64,000 bases of DNA, from contig JACOEH010000006.1 in the NCBI GenBank assembly GCA_024998685.1, forward strand, positions 1-64,000, given 5' to 3'. The notes beneath the pieces were generated by a model that saw only the letters and a list, made by a program, of their open reading frames with translations, was not told the DNA's origin and ran no database searches. Shown here piece by piece: positions 52,924 through 64,000 of the stretch. The position numbers and the translations under genes were made by a program. How positions within the stretch are numbered: position 1 is the first letter of the stretch; every line of letters begins with the position of its first letter. This stretch comes from Nitrospira sp. (GTDB taxonomy: Bacteria; Nitrospirota; Nitrospiria; Nitrospirales; Nitrospiraceae).

Positions 52924-53610
52924 ATGGGAAAGCTGGCCAAGGCGATTCAGCAGTATGCAGCGCGGTGCCGCACACCGCGACAATTTAGACGGTTGTTGGA
53001 GGACCTCCGAGCCGTCATTCCCTATCGCTGTCTAGCCTGTATGTGGGGGAATGCTACAACCCATGTGATCGGAAACATGGTTGATGTCGACTATCCCCGG
53101 CGTTACCTCGGATGGTATCTGGCCCATGGCATGTGCCGGAGGGATCCGGTCCATCAAGAATGGATGCGAACGCAACAACCCCAAATCCGATCCGAGGTGA
53201 TGACCCGCCTCCGCCATCAGTTCGATCCCGAATATATTAAAAAAATAGAGCAATACGATCTTGAGCATGAAATCGAAGGCGGTACGCTAGACCAGCAACG
53301 GATTGGATATTTCTCCTTGGTGTTCAGATCGGAAGGCGAAGCCCATGCGTACATCGGGTCGTTTGGAGAACTTCTCCCGGATCTCTGTCGAGCCCGGATG
53401 ATGTCATATCGATACCCGATCTTGACGCAACGAAAGAGGGAAATCTTGTTATGGCGGGCACAGGGTAAACCTCCCAAAGAGATCGCCCACGAACTGAGTA
53501 TTTCACCTCGCACAGTCAAGATGCACTTAGAAGAAATCCGAAAGAAGCTCTATGCCGAGGATCTCGTGCAAGCCGCCTGGATTGCCGGCCACATTGGAAT
53601 TATTGGGTAG
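52924..53610 (+). CDS. LuxR-family transcriptional regulator
   Basis: This 228-residue protein has a C-terminal LuxR-type helix-turn-helix (LTQRKREILLWRAQGKPPKE, then ISPRTVKMHLEEIRKKL). The N-terminal ~160 residues form a cytoplasmic sensor domain of the autoinducer-binding/GAF-like kind, but no known homoserine-lactone residues can be assigned. GAGGAGGG precedes the ATG. The inverted repeat upstream may be its own site. Confidence 0.85.
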   Translation: MGKLAKAIQQYAARCRTPRQFRRLLEDLRAVIPYRCLACMWGNATTHVIGNMVDVDYPRRYLGWYLAHGMCRRDPVHQEWMRTQQPQIRSEVMTRLRHQFDPEYIKKIEQYDLEHEIEGGTLDQQRIGYFSLVFRSEGEAHAYIGSFGELLPDLCRARMMSYRYPILTQRKREILLWRAQGKPPKEIAHELSISPRTVKMHLEEIRKKLYAEDLVQAAWIAGHIGIIG

Positions 53611-53847
53611 CAACCTAGCCTCGGAGAGGGAAATTGGTGGTTACGGCCGAACACTAGCCTCAAACAGAATGCTCCATCGGCCGGAACAGGAACTGGACAT
53701 GGAAGCTCGGCTACGGGCTCGGCGAACGGCGGGTCCATCCGTAACAATCATGATTAAACTCCTGTGCTATCTCATATCACAAGAAAGGGATTGCAAGGAT
53801 GTTCATTTTGGAGGCATTCTGATCTCCCGCGGAGGTTCACGGGATAG

Positions 53848-55524
53848 ATGACGCCCAGCGAACTTAAACTGTTCGAGTTATTGAGAACCGATGAGGGGGC
53901 TGGCACCATCCATTTCGGGCACCGGCGCATGCTGCTCTTGGACGCGGACGCGATGGGATTCCTGCGCAAGGAACTGATCGAAACTGTGGGAATCGATCGT
54001 GCGCGGCGAATTCTCGCACGCTTCGGCTATGCCTGTGGGTATCGCGATGCGTTGATTACCAAGGACTGGCAGGCCGGCGATGATGTTGCCGACTGGTGGT
54101 CATTTGGTCCCAGGCTGCACACGCTGGAGGGAATGGTGCGCGTTCGTATCCTGAACTCACGAATCGATAGGGTCGGCGGAGTATTCGATGTTGACGCGGA
54201 ATGGATCAACTCCTACGAAGCGGAACAGCATCGAGCCCATCTTGGCTTGGCCGACTCGCCGGTTTGTTGGACGTTGCTCGGTTACGCCAGTGGACACTCT
54301 TCGGCGGTCTTCGGCCGAGAGGTGTGTTATTCCGAGAAGGAATGTGTCGGAAAAGGCGACGCGCGCTGTCTGGTCGTCGCACGCGTACCTCATGAATCGG
54401 GCGAGCAGGTGGAAGCCCTCAAGGCTGATGATGAAGGAGAGAATATCCAAGCTGAACTCGGACGGCTGCTTGAAGCGCTCGACCGGCGTGAAAAAGATCT
54501 GAGGCGTCAAGAAGCGACAGTGAGTACTTTGGAATCGCAACTCATGACGTTGCGCGAGGCCATCAAAGAATCAGCCGGCGCCGAAGAAATCGTCGGAACC
54601 AGTGCCGCGTTCCGAAAAGTGATGAAAGAAGTCGATCGTGTCGCCCTATCAGACGCGACCGTGCTGATTTGCGGCGAAACCGGAACGGGTAAAGACATGA
54701 TCGCCCGCGCGCTCCATGCCCACAGCAGCCGAAGGGGCCAGCCATTCATCACGGTCAATTGCGCGGCGTTACCAGAGAGTCTGGTCGAAAGCGAACTGTT
54801 CGGACATGAAAAGGGTGCTTTCACCGGGGCGTTTAAGCAGAAGCTCGGCCGATTCGAGATCGCGAACGGCGGTACGATTTTTTTAGATGAAGTCGGCGAA
54901 CTCCCGCTGGAGACACAGGCGAAGTTTCTACGATCCTTGCAGCAAAGTGAGTTCGAGCGGGTCGGTGGGACGCGGACCATCACAGTGGATGTTCGGGTGC
55001 TCGCTGCGACCAACCGGCGTCTTGACATGCTGGTGGCCGACGGAAGATTCCGCGAAGATCTCTTTTATCGCTTGAATGTCTTTCCGATACAGGTCCCGCC
55101 GTTGCGCGAACGACCGGACGATATCCTCCTACTCACCCACTACTTCGTCCAGCGATACAGTTCCCGTTTTAAGAAAAAGATCTCTTCGGTCGATCAGCGA
55201 TCTCTGGAAAGCCTTCGGCAATACCACTGGCCGGGCAATGTGAGGGAATTGGAGCATATCGTCGAGCGCGCGGTTCTGTTGGCCGAAACAGAGGTCCTGA
55301 CTGTCGAGGTTCCGTTCACTGGTAGATCACATCGATTGGAGCCGGTCGTTGAACAGTCCGAAACACGATCATTGAAGACGCTCTCAGAGATGGAACGGGC
55401 ATATATTGAAGAAGTCCTTCAGCATACCAACGGTCTCATTGCCGGCAAAGGAGGCGCGGCTGAGATTCTCGACCTGCCGGCCTCCACGCTACGTCATCGC
55501 ATGAAAAAATTGGGTCTCAAGTAA
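53848..55524 (+). CDS. XylR/DmpR-like sigma-54 activator with V4R sensor
   Basis: The 558 residues comprise an XylR_N/V4R sensor (~1-190; IHFGHRRMLLLDADAMGFLR, then CYSEKECVGKGDARCLV with conserved cysteines), a coiled linker (RREKDLRRQEATVSTLESQL), an AAA+ domain with GETGTGKD, GAFTGA near residue 323 and GGTIFLDEVGEL, and a Fis-type C-terminus (AEILDLPASTLRHRMKKLGLK). The sensor type responds to aromatic compounds in XylR and DmpR; the ligand here is unknown. It activates sigma-54 promoters. Confidence 0.9.
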   Translation: MTPSELKLFELLRTDEGAGTIHFGHRRMLLLDADAMGFLRKELIETVGIDRARRILARFGYACGYRDALITKDWQAGDDVADWWSFGPRLHTLEGMVRVRILNSRIDRVGGVFDVDAEWINSYEAEQHRAHLGLADSPVCWTLLGYASGHSSAVFGREVCYSEKECVGKGDARCLVVARVPHESGEQVEALKADDEGENIQAELGRLLEALDRREKDLRRQEATVSTLESQLMTLREAIKESAGAEEIVGTSAAFRKVMKEVDRVALSDATVLICGETGTGKDMIARALHAHSSRRGQPFITVNCAALPESLVESELFGHEKGAFTGAFKQKLGRFEIANGGTIFLDEVGELPLETQAKFLRSLQQSEFERVGGTRTITVDVRVLAATNRRLDMLVADGRFREDLFYRLNVFPIQVPPLRERPDDILLLTHYFVQRYSSRFKKKISSVDQRSLESLRQYHWPGNVRELEHIVERAVLLAETEVLTVEVPFTGRSHRLEPVVEQSETRSLKTLSEMERAYIEEVLQHTNGLIAGKGGAAEILDLPASTLRHRMKKLGLK

Positions 55525-55578
55525 CGCGCAACCTTCCTGTGCTCCTGTTCTTCCCTTTTCCGATGCCATGGGCGGACA

Positions 55579-55607
55579 CCGCATCCGGCGTCGAACGCCG
55601 TATGTGG
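55579..55607. repeat. REP-like imperfect hairpin
   Basis: CCGCAT...ATGTGG and an inner CGGCGT-CGA-ACGCCG form a hairpin with one mismatch. The minus-strand GCCGGATGCGG is the head of enterobacterial REP units. It lies 55 bp after the sigma-54 activator and may protect the mRNA 3' end. The rest of the gap to 56114 holds gene remnants. Confidence 0.4.
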
Positions 55608-55786
55608 CGTTGATCTGTACGCGATCCATCCGCGACTGACAACCAACGTTATCCCATCTTCCTTCTTGATTTCAGGCGCATAGCAGACAGCAGCAGGCAT
55701 CGCGACTCTCTGGCAACCGACTTGCTCTCCTTCACCAATGTCCCACAGTCATGCGGGCATGGCGCGCCCATGAATCCACTCACACG

Positions 55787-55930
55787 TTGGAGCTGTTTAA
55801 GACACGTTGGCATCGGATTAAGGAACTGGAGGAGATGGGAAACCGGTTGGTCACGTTCTTCAGTCGTCCCCCGGCTCGGCCGGAAGGAAGCAAGGAAGAG
55901 ATGACTGTGGCCGGTGACTTGATGGATTAG
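55787..55930 (+). pseudogene. Probable Hsp20 (small heat-shock protein) N-terminal remnant
   Basis: An open frame with no start of its own reads LFKTRWHRIKELEEMGNRLV, then SRPPARPEGSKEEMTVAGD, and stops at 55928. This resembles the N-terminal arm of Hsp20 proteins (RWDP-x-RELEEM, then KE-x-MTVADW); the alpha-crystallin domain is absent. The identification is by pattern only. Confidence 0.5.
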
Positions 55931-55951
55931 AGGCGAAGGCTGCTGCCGATG

Positions 55952-56038
55952 CCCTCAGAGGAGGGAAACGGGTTCGAGAAACATTATTCGACGCATGGCA
56001 GCGCGACCCCGACGCGGGGCTGGCGCATGCGAAGTGTC
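55952..56038 (+). pseudogene. Frameshifted remnant of the 132-residue helical protein family
   Basis: PSEEGNGFEKHY is followed, after a one-base shift at about 55985, by FDAWQRDPDAGLAHAKC. Together these match the C-terminus of the intact gene at 45731 (PSETGEGFGRHYYEALQRAPEVGLAHAQV). Only this end survives, next to the Hsp20-like fragment. Confidence 0.65.
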
Positions 56039-56114
56039 CAAGGTCCTGCGCCGACAGTGAGGGAGACGCAACTCGATAGAAGGCGGTCAAACTAGAAGGT
56101 GAGGTGAGGTCACC

Positions 56115-57230
56115 ATGAAGGCCGTAGCGGTCGTTCCCGGGACGCGGGAAATCCAGATCGTTGATCATCCTGTTCCAAGGCTTTCAACACCGACCGACGT
56201 CAGGCTTCGCGTGCTGGAGGTCGGTGTCTGTGGCACAGATAAAGAGATCAGCACCTTTGAGTATGGCACGCCTCCAAGCGGATCCAACTATCTGGTTCTT
56301 GGCCACGAATCGCTTGCAGAGATCGTTGAAGTCGGGCCTGAGGTTTCACATTATCGGGTTGGGGATCTCGTCGTGGTCATGGTCCGGCGCCCATGCTGGG
56401 ACGACCGGTGCCTTCCATGCCGTTCCGAGCGCCAAGACTTCTGCACGACCGGTGGATTTATGGAACGTGGCATCAAGGAAGCGCATGGGTTCATGACCGA
56501 GTTCGTGGTCGAGCAGGAGCGCTATCTCATTCCGATCCCCCGGGCGCTCCGGCAGGTGGCCGTGTTGATCGAACCCCTCACGATTGCCGAAAAGGCGCTG
56601 GCGCAACTCCGGCAGGTGCAGCAGCGTCTCCCGTGGTCCTGGCCATCATCCGAAAGGAAGCCGAACACAGCGGCACCCAATGCCGTCGTGCTGGGTGCCG
56701 GGCCGGTTGGGCTCCTTGGCGCGATGGCGCTGGTTGCCGCCGGGTTCAGAACCTATGTCTATTCTCGTTCGCGCCTCCCCAATCAGAAGGCGGGCGTGGC
56801 AGAGGCCATCGGGGCGACGTACGTGTCTTCTGAGGCCGAATCGGTCGAGCAACTGGCCAAACGAGTGGGGAACATCGACGTGGTCTTCGAGGCCGTGGGG
56901 TCCTCCGATATTGCATTTGAGCTCGTGAAGGTCCTGGGGACGAACGGTGTCTTCATCTTCACCGGCGTCCCACGTCAAAAGGCACCGGCGCCGGTTGAGA
57001 CGGATCGCATCATGAAAAACCTCGTGCTGAAAAACCAGTTGCTCTTAGGAACGGTGAACGCCGGACGTGACACGTTCGAGGCGGCGGTCCAAGACCTTGA
57101 ACGGTTCACTCAGCGCTGGCCACAGGCGGTCCAGTCTCTCTTGACCGGGCGATATCGGATGGAGGAGTTCCGGGATGTCGTGTTGGGGCGCACGGGGGGG
57201 ATCAAAGAAGTGATCACCGTGGCGGCTTAG
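56115..57230 (+). CDS. Zinc-dependent glucose/alcohol dehydrogenase-like protein (MDR family)
   Basis: This 371-residue medium-chain dehydrogenase has catalytic zinc residues in GVCGTDKEI and VLGHESLAEI, a structural cysteine region PCWDDRCLPCRSERQDFC, and the nucleotide motif VLGAGPVGLLGAMAL. RVLEVGVCGTDKEI, IEPLTIAEKAL and MRLT-like C-terminal traits fit the glucose 1-dehydrogenase group. It would oxidise D-glucose to gluconolactone with NAD(P). It is followed by a glucosidase-like gene 39 bp on. Confidence 0.8.
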   Translation: MKAVAVVPGTREIQIVDHPVPRLSTPTDVRLRVLEVGVCGTDKEISTFEYGTPPSGSNYLVLGHESLAEIVEVGPEVSHYRVGDLVVVMVRRPCWDDRCLPCRSERQDFCTTGGFMERGIKEAHGFMTEFVVEQERYLIPIPRALRQVAVLIEPLTIAEKALAQLRQVQQRLPWSWPSSERKPNTAAPNAVVLGAGPVGLLGAMALVAAGFRTYVYSRSRLPNQKAGVAEAIGATYVSSEAESVEQLAKRVGNIDVVFEAVGSSDIAFELVKVLGTNGVFIFTGVPRQKAPAPVETDRIMKNLVLKNQLLLGTVNAGRDTFEAAVQDLERFTQRWPQAVQSLLTGRYRMEEFRDVVLGRTGGIKEVITVAA

Positions 57231-57269
57231 CTCCGTGCCGCGATGTTTAGGCTGTTGTGACGGACGACC

Positions 57270-59975
<2,706 letters not shown>

Positions 59976-60106
59976 CGGGAAAACGAAATTGTTTAACAAC
60001 AAGTGGTCCGCAGAAGAGGTGGTCTGTCCCGAGTCTTCTCTGCGTGGTTTCACAGAGAACGCTAAGCAAAGGACAGCCGTCATCGGCTGTAAGACTAGGT
60101 GATCCA

Positions 60107-60787
60107 ATGCGGCTAGACGGAAAGATCGTTCTGATTACGGGCGCCACCGGAGGATTGGGACAAGCAGTGACACCTGCCTTTGTCAAGGCCGGCGCGACGA
60201 TCGCTGTGGTCGGTCGCCAAGGGCCGGAAAATGGGATAGATGCTTCGCTCGCGGTGGCCGGTGATGTGACTGATGAAGGTGACGTGCGTCGTACTGTTGC
60301 AGAGGTTCTTGGTAAGACGGGGCGAATTGATTGTTTGGTGAACCTCGTCGGTGCATTTGCCCCGGGTCGGATCACGGACACCGAACTATCGGTATGGCAG
60401 AAGATGTTATCACTGAATGCGACCTCGGCGTTTCTGCTGTCAAAGGCGGTAGCCGCGCACATGGTTGAACAGGGGGCCGGTCGGATCATCCATATTGCCG
60501 CCCGTGCGGCGCTTGATCCCTTTTCCGGGGCAGGCGCGTACATTGTCGCCAAGTCCGCCATGGTGGCCTTGATCAAGGTGTTGGCGCTCGAAGTCGGGGA
60601 TTCCGGCGTCACAGTCAATGGTGTGTTGCCGACGACCATCGATACGCCGGCCAACCGCACCAGCATGCCGACAGCTGATTTCAATAGGTGGGTGAAGCCG
60701 GAATCGATTGCGCAGCTTCTCGTGTTTCTGGCTTCTGAGGAAACCGGCGCGATTAATGGCGCCTTAATTCCAATCGGCTCTCCCTAA
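60107..60787 (+). CDS. SDR-family protein lacking the catalytic serine, copy 2
   Basis: The 226-residue short-chain dehydrogenase is a paralogue of the gene at 45002: TGATGGLGQ, NLVGAFAPGR, YIVAK, and the shared NGVLPTTIDTPANR segment. The serine position before the tyrosine is alanine (IIHIAARAALDP), as in copy 1. AGGTGATC precedes ATG 60107, which selects it over the in-frame 60044. It lies among carbohydrate-oxidation genes. Confidence 0.85.
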   Translation: MRLDGKIVLITGATGGLGQAVTPAFVKAGATIAVVGRQGPENGIDASLAVAGDVTDEGDVRRTVAEVLGKTGRIDCLVNLVGAFAPGRITDTELSVWQKMLSLNATSAFLLSKAVAAHMVEQGAGRIIHIAARAALDPFSGAGAYIVAKSAMVALIKVLALEVGDSGVTVNGVLPTTIDTPANRTSMPTADFNRWVKPESIAQLLVFLASEETGAINGALIPIGSP

Positions 60788-60812
60788 CGACGCACGTTCA
60801 TTCGGTACGGCC

Positions 60813-61487
60813 ATGAATGCACCATCTTCAGATTGGATCGATGTTTCAGTGCCCTTGCGAACCGGCATGGTGCATTGGCCGGACAATCCGCCCGTGCGGA
60901 TCGAACGCATGCAGGACATGGAGCGAGGGGACTCAGCGAACGTATCGATGCTCTCCCTGGGGTCCCATACGGGAACCCATATGGATGCTCCGCTGCATTT
61001 CGTCCGAACAGGGCTCGGCCTCGATGAGATGCCCCTTTCGGCGGTGATCGGTCTAGCGCGGGTAGTTGAGATTCAGGATCCTGAGTCGATTAAGGAGCAG
61101 GAACTCGTGGCCCACGACATTCATCGCGATGAACGCATTCTATTCAAGACCAGAAACTCGACGCGCTGTTGGCAGACCGACGAGTTTCTTGAAGATTTTA
61201 TCTATATCTCACAGGAGGCGGCGCGTTATCTCGTCGCCTGTGGCATCCAAACGGTTGGGGTCGATTATCTGTCGGTCGGTGGATTTAAGAGGGACGGACC
61301 GGAAACCCATCACGCGCTGCTGGAATCCGGTGTCTGGATCATTGAGGGACTCAACCTCGCGGGGTTGGCGCCGGGGCCCTACGATCTGATCTGTCTTCCG
61401 CTTCGCGTGGAACGCAGCGATGGCGCGCCGGCCCGCGCGATCCTACGCCGCCGTGCGGTAGAAGAAGCGAAGGAGGGAATGCCATGA
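60813..61487 (+). CDS. Cyclase/kynurenine formamidase-like hydrolase
   Basis: This 224-residue cyclase-family protein carries the metal motif SHTGTHMDAPLHF (HGTHxDxPxH type), DYLSVGGFKRDGPETHHALL and a C-terminal LICLPLRVERSDGAPARAIL. Family members hydrolyse N-formylkynurenine or cyclise small polyketides; the substrate is not readable. Its stop overlaps the next start (ATGA). Confidence 0.88.
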   Translation: MNAPSSDWIDVSVPLRTGMVHWPDNPPVRIERMQDMERGDSANVSMLSLGSHTGTHMDAPLHFVRTGLGLDEMPLSAVIGLARVVEIQDPESIKEQELVAHDIHRDERILFKTRNSTRCWQTDEFLEDFIYISQEAARYLVACGIQTVGVDYLSVGGFKRDGPETHHALLESGVWIIEGLNLAGLAPGPYDLICLPLRVERSDGAPARAILRRRAVEEAKEGMP

Positions 61488-62473
61488 GCGATGCGACTTA
61501 TGAATTCGGCATGGTCGGCCTCGGTCGAATGGGAGGAGGGCTGGCCCATCAAGCCTTGGAGAAAGGCATGCGCGTCTATGGTTTCGTGCGGAAGCACGCG
61601 TCGGAGGAGCTGCTCAAAGCCGGGCTCGTTGAGCTGCGCGACGTGGCGGATTTTCGGAAAATGCTCCGGCCGCCTCGGTTCATCTTTCTTTATATTCCTG
61701 CGGGACCTGAGGTGGATCAGTTACTCGACAACCTCATCGGACATTTGGAGGAGGGGGACATTGTCATCGATGGCGGCAATTCCTATTGGGGTGATTCGAT
61801 CCGGCGTCAACGACGGCTCAAAGAACGCGGGCTGCATTTCATCGATCTGGGCACCAGCGGAGGCACGGAGGGTGCGCGCCACGGCGCCTGTCTGATGGCC
61901 GGAGGAGAACGGGAGGCGGTGGCGCGGATGGAACCGATTCTCCTTGAGCTGGCGACACCTCAAGGGTATGTCCATGCCGGGCCTCCTGGCGCCGGCCATT
62001 TCACGAAACTGGTTCACAACGGCATTGAGTTCGGCATGCTGCAAGCTATCGCGGAAGGCATGGACCTCCTGCAGCACTATCGCGACGTGCTCAACATCGA
62101 CGAGGTGCTTCGATGCTGGCGTCATGGCTCGGTCATCCGATCCTGGCTGATCGATTTGATGGAAGTGGCCTATCGCGGCGACGGAGGCATGAACAAAGTC
62201 TCGCCCTACGTTGAAGACACCGGTGAAGTGAACTGGCTGGTCGGTGATGCGTTGCGGATGGAAGTGTCTATTCCGGTCATCAGCCAAGCCGTGATGCAAC
62301 TCATGCTCTCCCGCGACAACCAGAAAAATTGGGCGCGTGCCATTGCCATGATGCGTCATGGCTTCGGCGGCCATCCCTACGGAGAATCCGAAGCGGTGCG
62401 CCACGAGCGCCTTGAAGGGCGAGTGGGAGACTATTTCCGCGAACCTACGACCGCAGAGGAGGCCGGGCGCTGA
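61484..62473 (+). CDS. gnd: 6-phosphogluconate dehydrogenase (NAD-type, decarboxylating)
   Basis: The 329-residue protein is the short, NAD-linked form of 6-phosphogluconate dehydrogenase. It has the nucleotide motif GMVGLGRMG, VIDGGNSYWGDSIRR (substrate loop), GTSGGTEGARHGACLMAGG, and GPPGAGHFTKLVHNGIEFGM with the catalytic lysine. The product is ribulose 5-phosphate. It is coupled by overlap to the cyclase-like gene. Together with the glucose dehydrogenase it suggests an oxidative sugar route. Confidence 0.9.
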   Translation: MSDATYEFGMVGLGRMGGGLAHQALEKGMRVYGFVRKHASEELLKAGLVELRDVADFRKMLRPPRFIFLYIPAGPEVDQLLDNLIGHLEEGDIVIDGGNSYWGDSIRRQRRLKERGLHFIDLGTSGGTEGARHGACLMAGGEREAVARMEPILLELATPQGYVHAGPPGAGHFTKLVHNGIEFGMLQAIAEGMDLLQHYRDVLNIDEVLRCWRHGSVIRSWLIDLMEVAYRGDGGMNKVSPYVEDTGEVNWLVGDALRMEVSIPVISQAVMQLMLSRDNQKNWARAIAMMRHGFGGHPYGESEAVRHERLEGRVGDYFREPTTAEEAGR

Positions 62474-62510
62474 TATCTCTGAAGGCGCTCTGCTGAGAAG
62501 GGATGATGCC

Positions 62511-62738
62511 ATGGAAGAATGGAGACAGCAGAATCAGATTCCATCCACAATGCGTACATTCGCCATTGACCGGGTCGGAGAAACTGGGGCGGTCCGGGAA
62601 CTTCCGACACCTGAAATTGGGGCAGCGGACGTTCTCGTGCTGGTGCGGGCCGCCGGCGTCAATCCGCTGGACTGGAAGATTCGTGACGGAAGGCGATCGT
62701 TCGACGATCTGCGCTCGATTTGCAGGCAGCGATCATGA
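62511..62738 (+). pseudogene. N-terminal fragment of a quinone-oxidoreductase-like (MDR) gene
   Basis: MRTFAIDRVGETGAVRELPT, then GAADVLVLVRAAGVNPLDWKIRDG, is the N-terminus of NADP-dependent zinc-free oxidoreductases; it ends at 62690 and the frame then runs into unrelated sequence. About 80% of the gene is missing. The nucleotide-binding domain is absent. Confidence 0.8.
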
Positions 62739-62739
62739 G

Positions 62740-62955
62740 AAGGGACTCACAATTTCGCATCCACGGCTCGTTCTGTTGAGTGATGGCGATGCCATAGAGG
62801 TGATCACGACTGAGGAGTCGGTTCGCTTTCTTTTGGTGTCCGGAAAACCCTTGCACGAGCCGATTGCTCGGCATGGTCCCTTCGTGATGAACATGGAAGA
62901 GGAGATCGAACAGAGTCTGTTGGAACTCCGCGAGGGAACGTTCGTCACGACGTGA
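62740..62955 (+). pseudogene. C-terminal fragment of a pirin-family gene
   Basis: In another frame, LVLLSDGDAIEVITTEESVR, then FLLVSGKPLHEPIARHGPFV and MNMEEEIEQSLLELREGTF, is the C-terminal end of a pirin-family protein. The N-terminal cupin with its metal site is absent and no start is present. It abuts the quinone-oxidoreductase fragment at ~62690-62740, so one deletion probably fused two genes. Confidence 0.75.
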
Positions 62956-63087
62956 GCGGGAGGCCACGGACAAACGCTGAACGCTAAGCGCTGGACGTTT
63001 GGATTCATGCAGATTAGTTTGACTCTTACAGCTCATCGTTCATCGTTTTCTTCGGACGGTATTTTCAGCAACCCGAAAGGAACTCTT

Positions 63088-63639
63088 ATGAGCAAGACGA
63101 GCGGGACTTCTCTTCCGGCTGCGACTGTTGGCCCCGACGACCATGTCATCGGTCCAGCCACAGCAGTCGTCACCTTGATCGCCTACTGTGATTTTGAATG
63201 CCCCTATTGCGGCCGCGCGTATCCGATCATCAAACGACTTCGCGCAAATCGAGAAGACCGATTGCGGTTCGTGTTCCGGCACTTCCCGCTCACCCACAAG
63301 CACCCGCACGCGCAACAGGCTGCTGAGGCGGCGGAGGCCGCCGGAGCGCAAGGCCAGTTTTGGGCCATGCATGATCTGTTGTTTGAGAATCAGGAGGCAT
63401 TAGGGATTGCAGACCTGAGGACCTATGGGGAATTTCTGGGCCTCGATATGGGGCGTTTTGATCAGGCCCTGGCGGCCCATACCTATACCGATCGCGTGCA
63501 GCAGGATGTCAACAGCGGAAAGATGAACGGCGCACGCGGTACGCCGACATTCTTTATTAACGGAGCGCGGCATACCGACGAAGAAACTCTAGAGCGCGTG
63601 GTGCTGGAAGCGGTCGGCCGGATGCAACGTGACACGTGA
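63088..63639 (+). CDS. DsbA-like thioredoxin-domain protein
   Basis: This 183-residue DsbA-family protein has CPYC in YCDFECPYCGRAYP and the cis-proline loop ARGTPTFFINGA. FRHFPLTHKHPHAQQAAEA is typical of the group often called NhaA-C-terminal or DsbA-like. No signal peptide is present after ATG 63088, which has GAAAGGAA upstream, so it is cytoplasmic. It probably transfers disulfides or reduces protein thiols. Confidence 0.85.
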   Translation: MSKTSGTSLPAATVGPDDHVIGPATAVVTLIAYCDFECPYCGRAYPIIKRLRANREDRLRFVFRHFPLTHKHPHAQQAAEAAEAAGAQGQFWAMHDLLFENQEALGIADLRTYGEFLGLDMGRFDQALAAHTYTDRVQQDVNSGKMNGARGTPTFFINGARHTDEETLERVVLEAVGRMQRDT

Positions 63640-63770
63640 CCGGTGAAGGGCATTGAGATGAGCGTTGAAGCAAAATGGGAAGTTGATGAAAACACCCAGT
63701 GACGCATGGAGGACCGAAGGAGCAATCGGTGTCATGCCGACGAACAAGTACATAAACAAGGAGGGATATC

Positions 63771-64000
63771 ATGGCAACAGAGGTGAAGATCAACGATCCA
63801 GCGAAGGCGAGGGAGCATTTCGAGGCGAAGATGGCGTTCACGACCGGTCCGGTGGAACTCGAACGGATGATGAAGAACAACGAGGTCAATCTGGTTGATG
63901 TCCGTGCCGCCGAAGACTATGCCGAAAGTCATATTCCCGGTGCCATCAATTTGCCCAAGGATCAGTGGCACACGCTGAAAGGCTTGCGCAAAGACAAGAC
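63771..64000 (+). CDS. Rhodanese-like domain protein (partial, runs off the window)
   Basis: The frame is open from ATG 63771 (AAGGAGGG upstream) to the window end. VNLVDVRAAEDYAESHIPGAINLP is the first half of a rhodanese domain, a sulfur-carrier fold. The catalytic cysteine loop lies beyond the edge, so activity cannot be judged. The preceding N-terminal ~25 residues are charged and helical. Confidence 0.8.
   Translation, partial: MATEVKINDPAKAREHFEAKMAFTTGPVELERMMKNNEVNLVDVRAAEDYAESHIPGAINLPKDQWHTLKGLRKDK

Noticed and set aside
52661-52975. 104-residue minus-strand frame
   Set aside because: It spans the inverted repeat and overlaps the LuxR-type start; no ribosome site and no family.

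Overview
The window reads as one continuous stretch of a Gram-negative chromosome with moderately high GC. The gene mix resembles Nitrospirota (Nitrospira-like nitrifiers): many short lipoproteins and outer-membrane barrels, DUF3015, TRL, DUF4105 and DUF5069 proteins, a six-gene Hyf/Ehr-type complex, sigma-54 regulators, a tandem-domain dCTP deaminase beside a KamA protein, and an MGH1-like glucosidase. That assignment is an inference from gene content; no rRNA or marker gene is present to prove it.

Layout. 1-10.5 kb: possible IS-end repeats, a Tat-exported amidohydrolase, an AIM24-type protein, an M48 protease with a phosphoesterase, a coupled nucleotidyltransferase pair, then envelope proteins (DUF3332, barrel, TRL, DUF3015, DUF4105) and an alpha/beta hydrolase. 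10.5-17.4 kb, minus strand: zinc-ribbon protein, SDR, TIGR04282 enzyme beside a broken GT2 gene, membrane protein, dcd, kamA, thioredoxin-fold protein, ATP-grasp-like protein. 17.6-21.4 kb, plus strand: a Cys-cluster/GNAT-like fusion translationally coupled to a hybrid histidine kinase. 21.6-29.2 kb, minus strand: a complete Hyf/Ehr-like membrane operon whose large subunit has lost all four nickel-ligand cysteines. 29.3-34.1 kb: a copper-type periplasmic protein, small genes and an NtrC-type two-component pair. 34.3-36.6 kb: CbbQ/NorQ-like ATPase, DUF167 and two paralogous glycine-zipper lipoproteins. 36.7-38.5 kb: a convergent type II restriction-modification system with an unusual palindrome-containing promoter. 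38.9-42.1 kb: Slp lipoprotein, porin and another lipoprotein. 42.6-51.1 kb: a run of co-directional small oxidoreductase, detoxification and DUF genes ending in a large FAD-oxidoreductase/cNMP/CBS fusion. 51.2-55.5 kb: a regulator cluster (broken receiver, intact receiver plus XRE, LuxR, V4R/sigma-54 activator). 55.6-64 kb: gene remnants, then a carbohydrate-oxidation set (Zn-dehydrogenase, glucosidase, SDR, cyclase, 6-phosphogluconate dehydrogenase), two more remnants, a DsbA-like protein and a partial rhodanese.

How the genes relate. The Hyf/Ehr-like operon keeps its ion-pumping membrane subunits and one predicted FeS cluster but has no nickel site and no ferredoxin subunit. It is probably a quinone- or redox-linked ion pump, not a hydrogenase. 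The 42.6-63.6 kb region looks like an accessory stress and sugar-oxidation island still being reshuffled: it carries duplicated serine-less SDRs, a duplicated small DUF gene of which one copy is decayed, and fragments of NAT, Hsp20, quinone-oxidoreductase and pirin genes. The strongest candidates for new biology are the nickel-less complex, the self-regulating restriction-modification locus with a leaderless start, and the respiratory-type flavoprotein fused to nucleotide-sensing domains.
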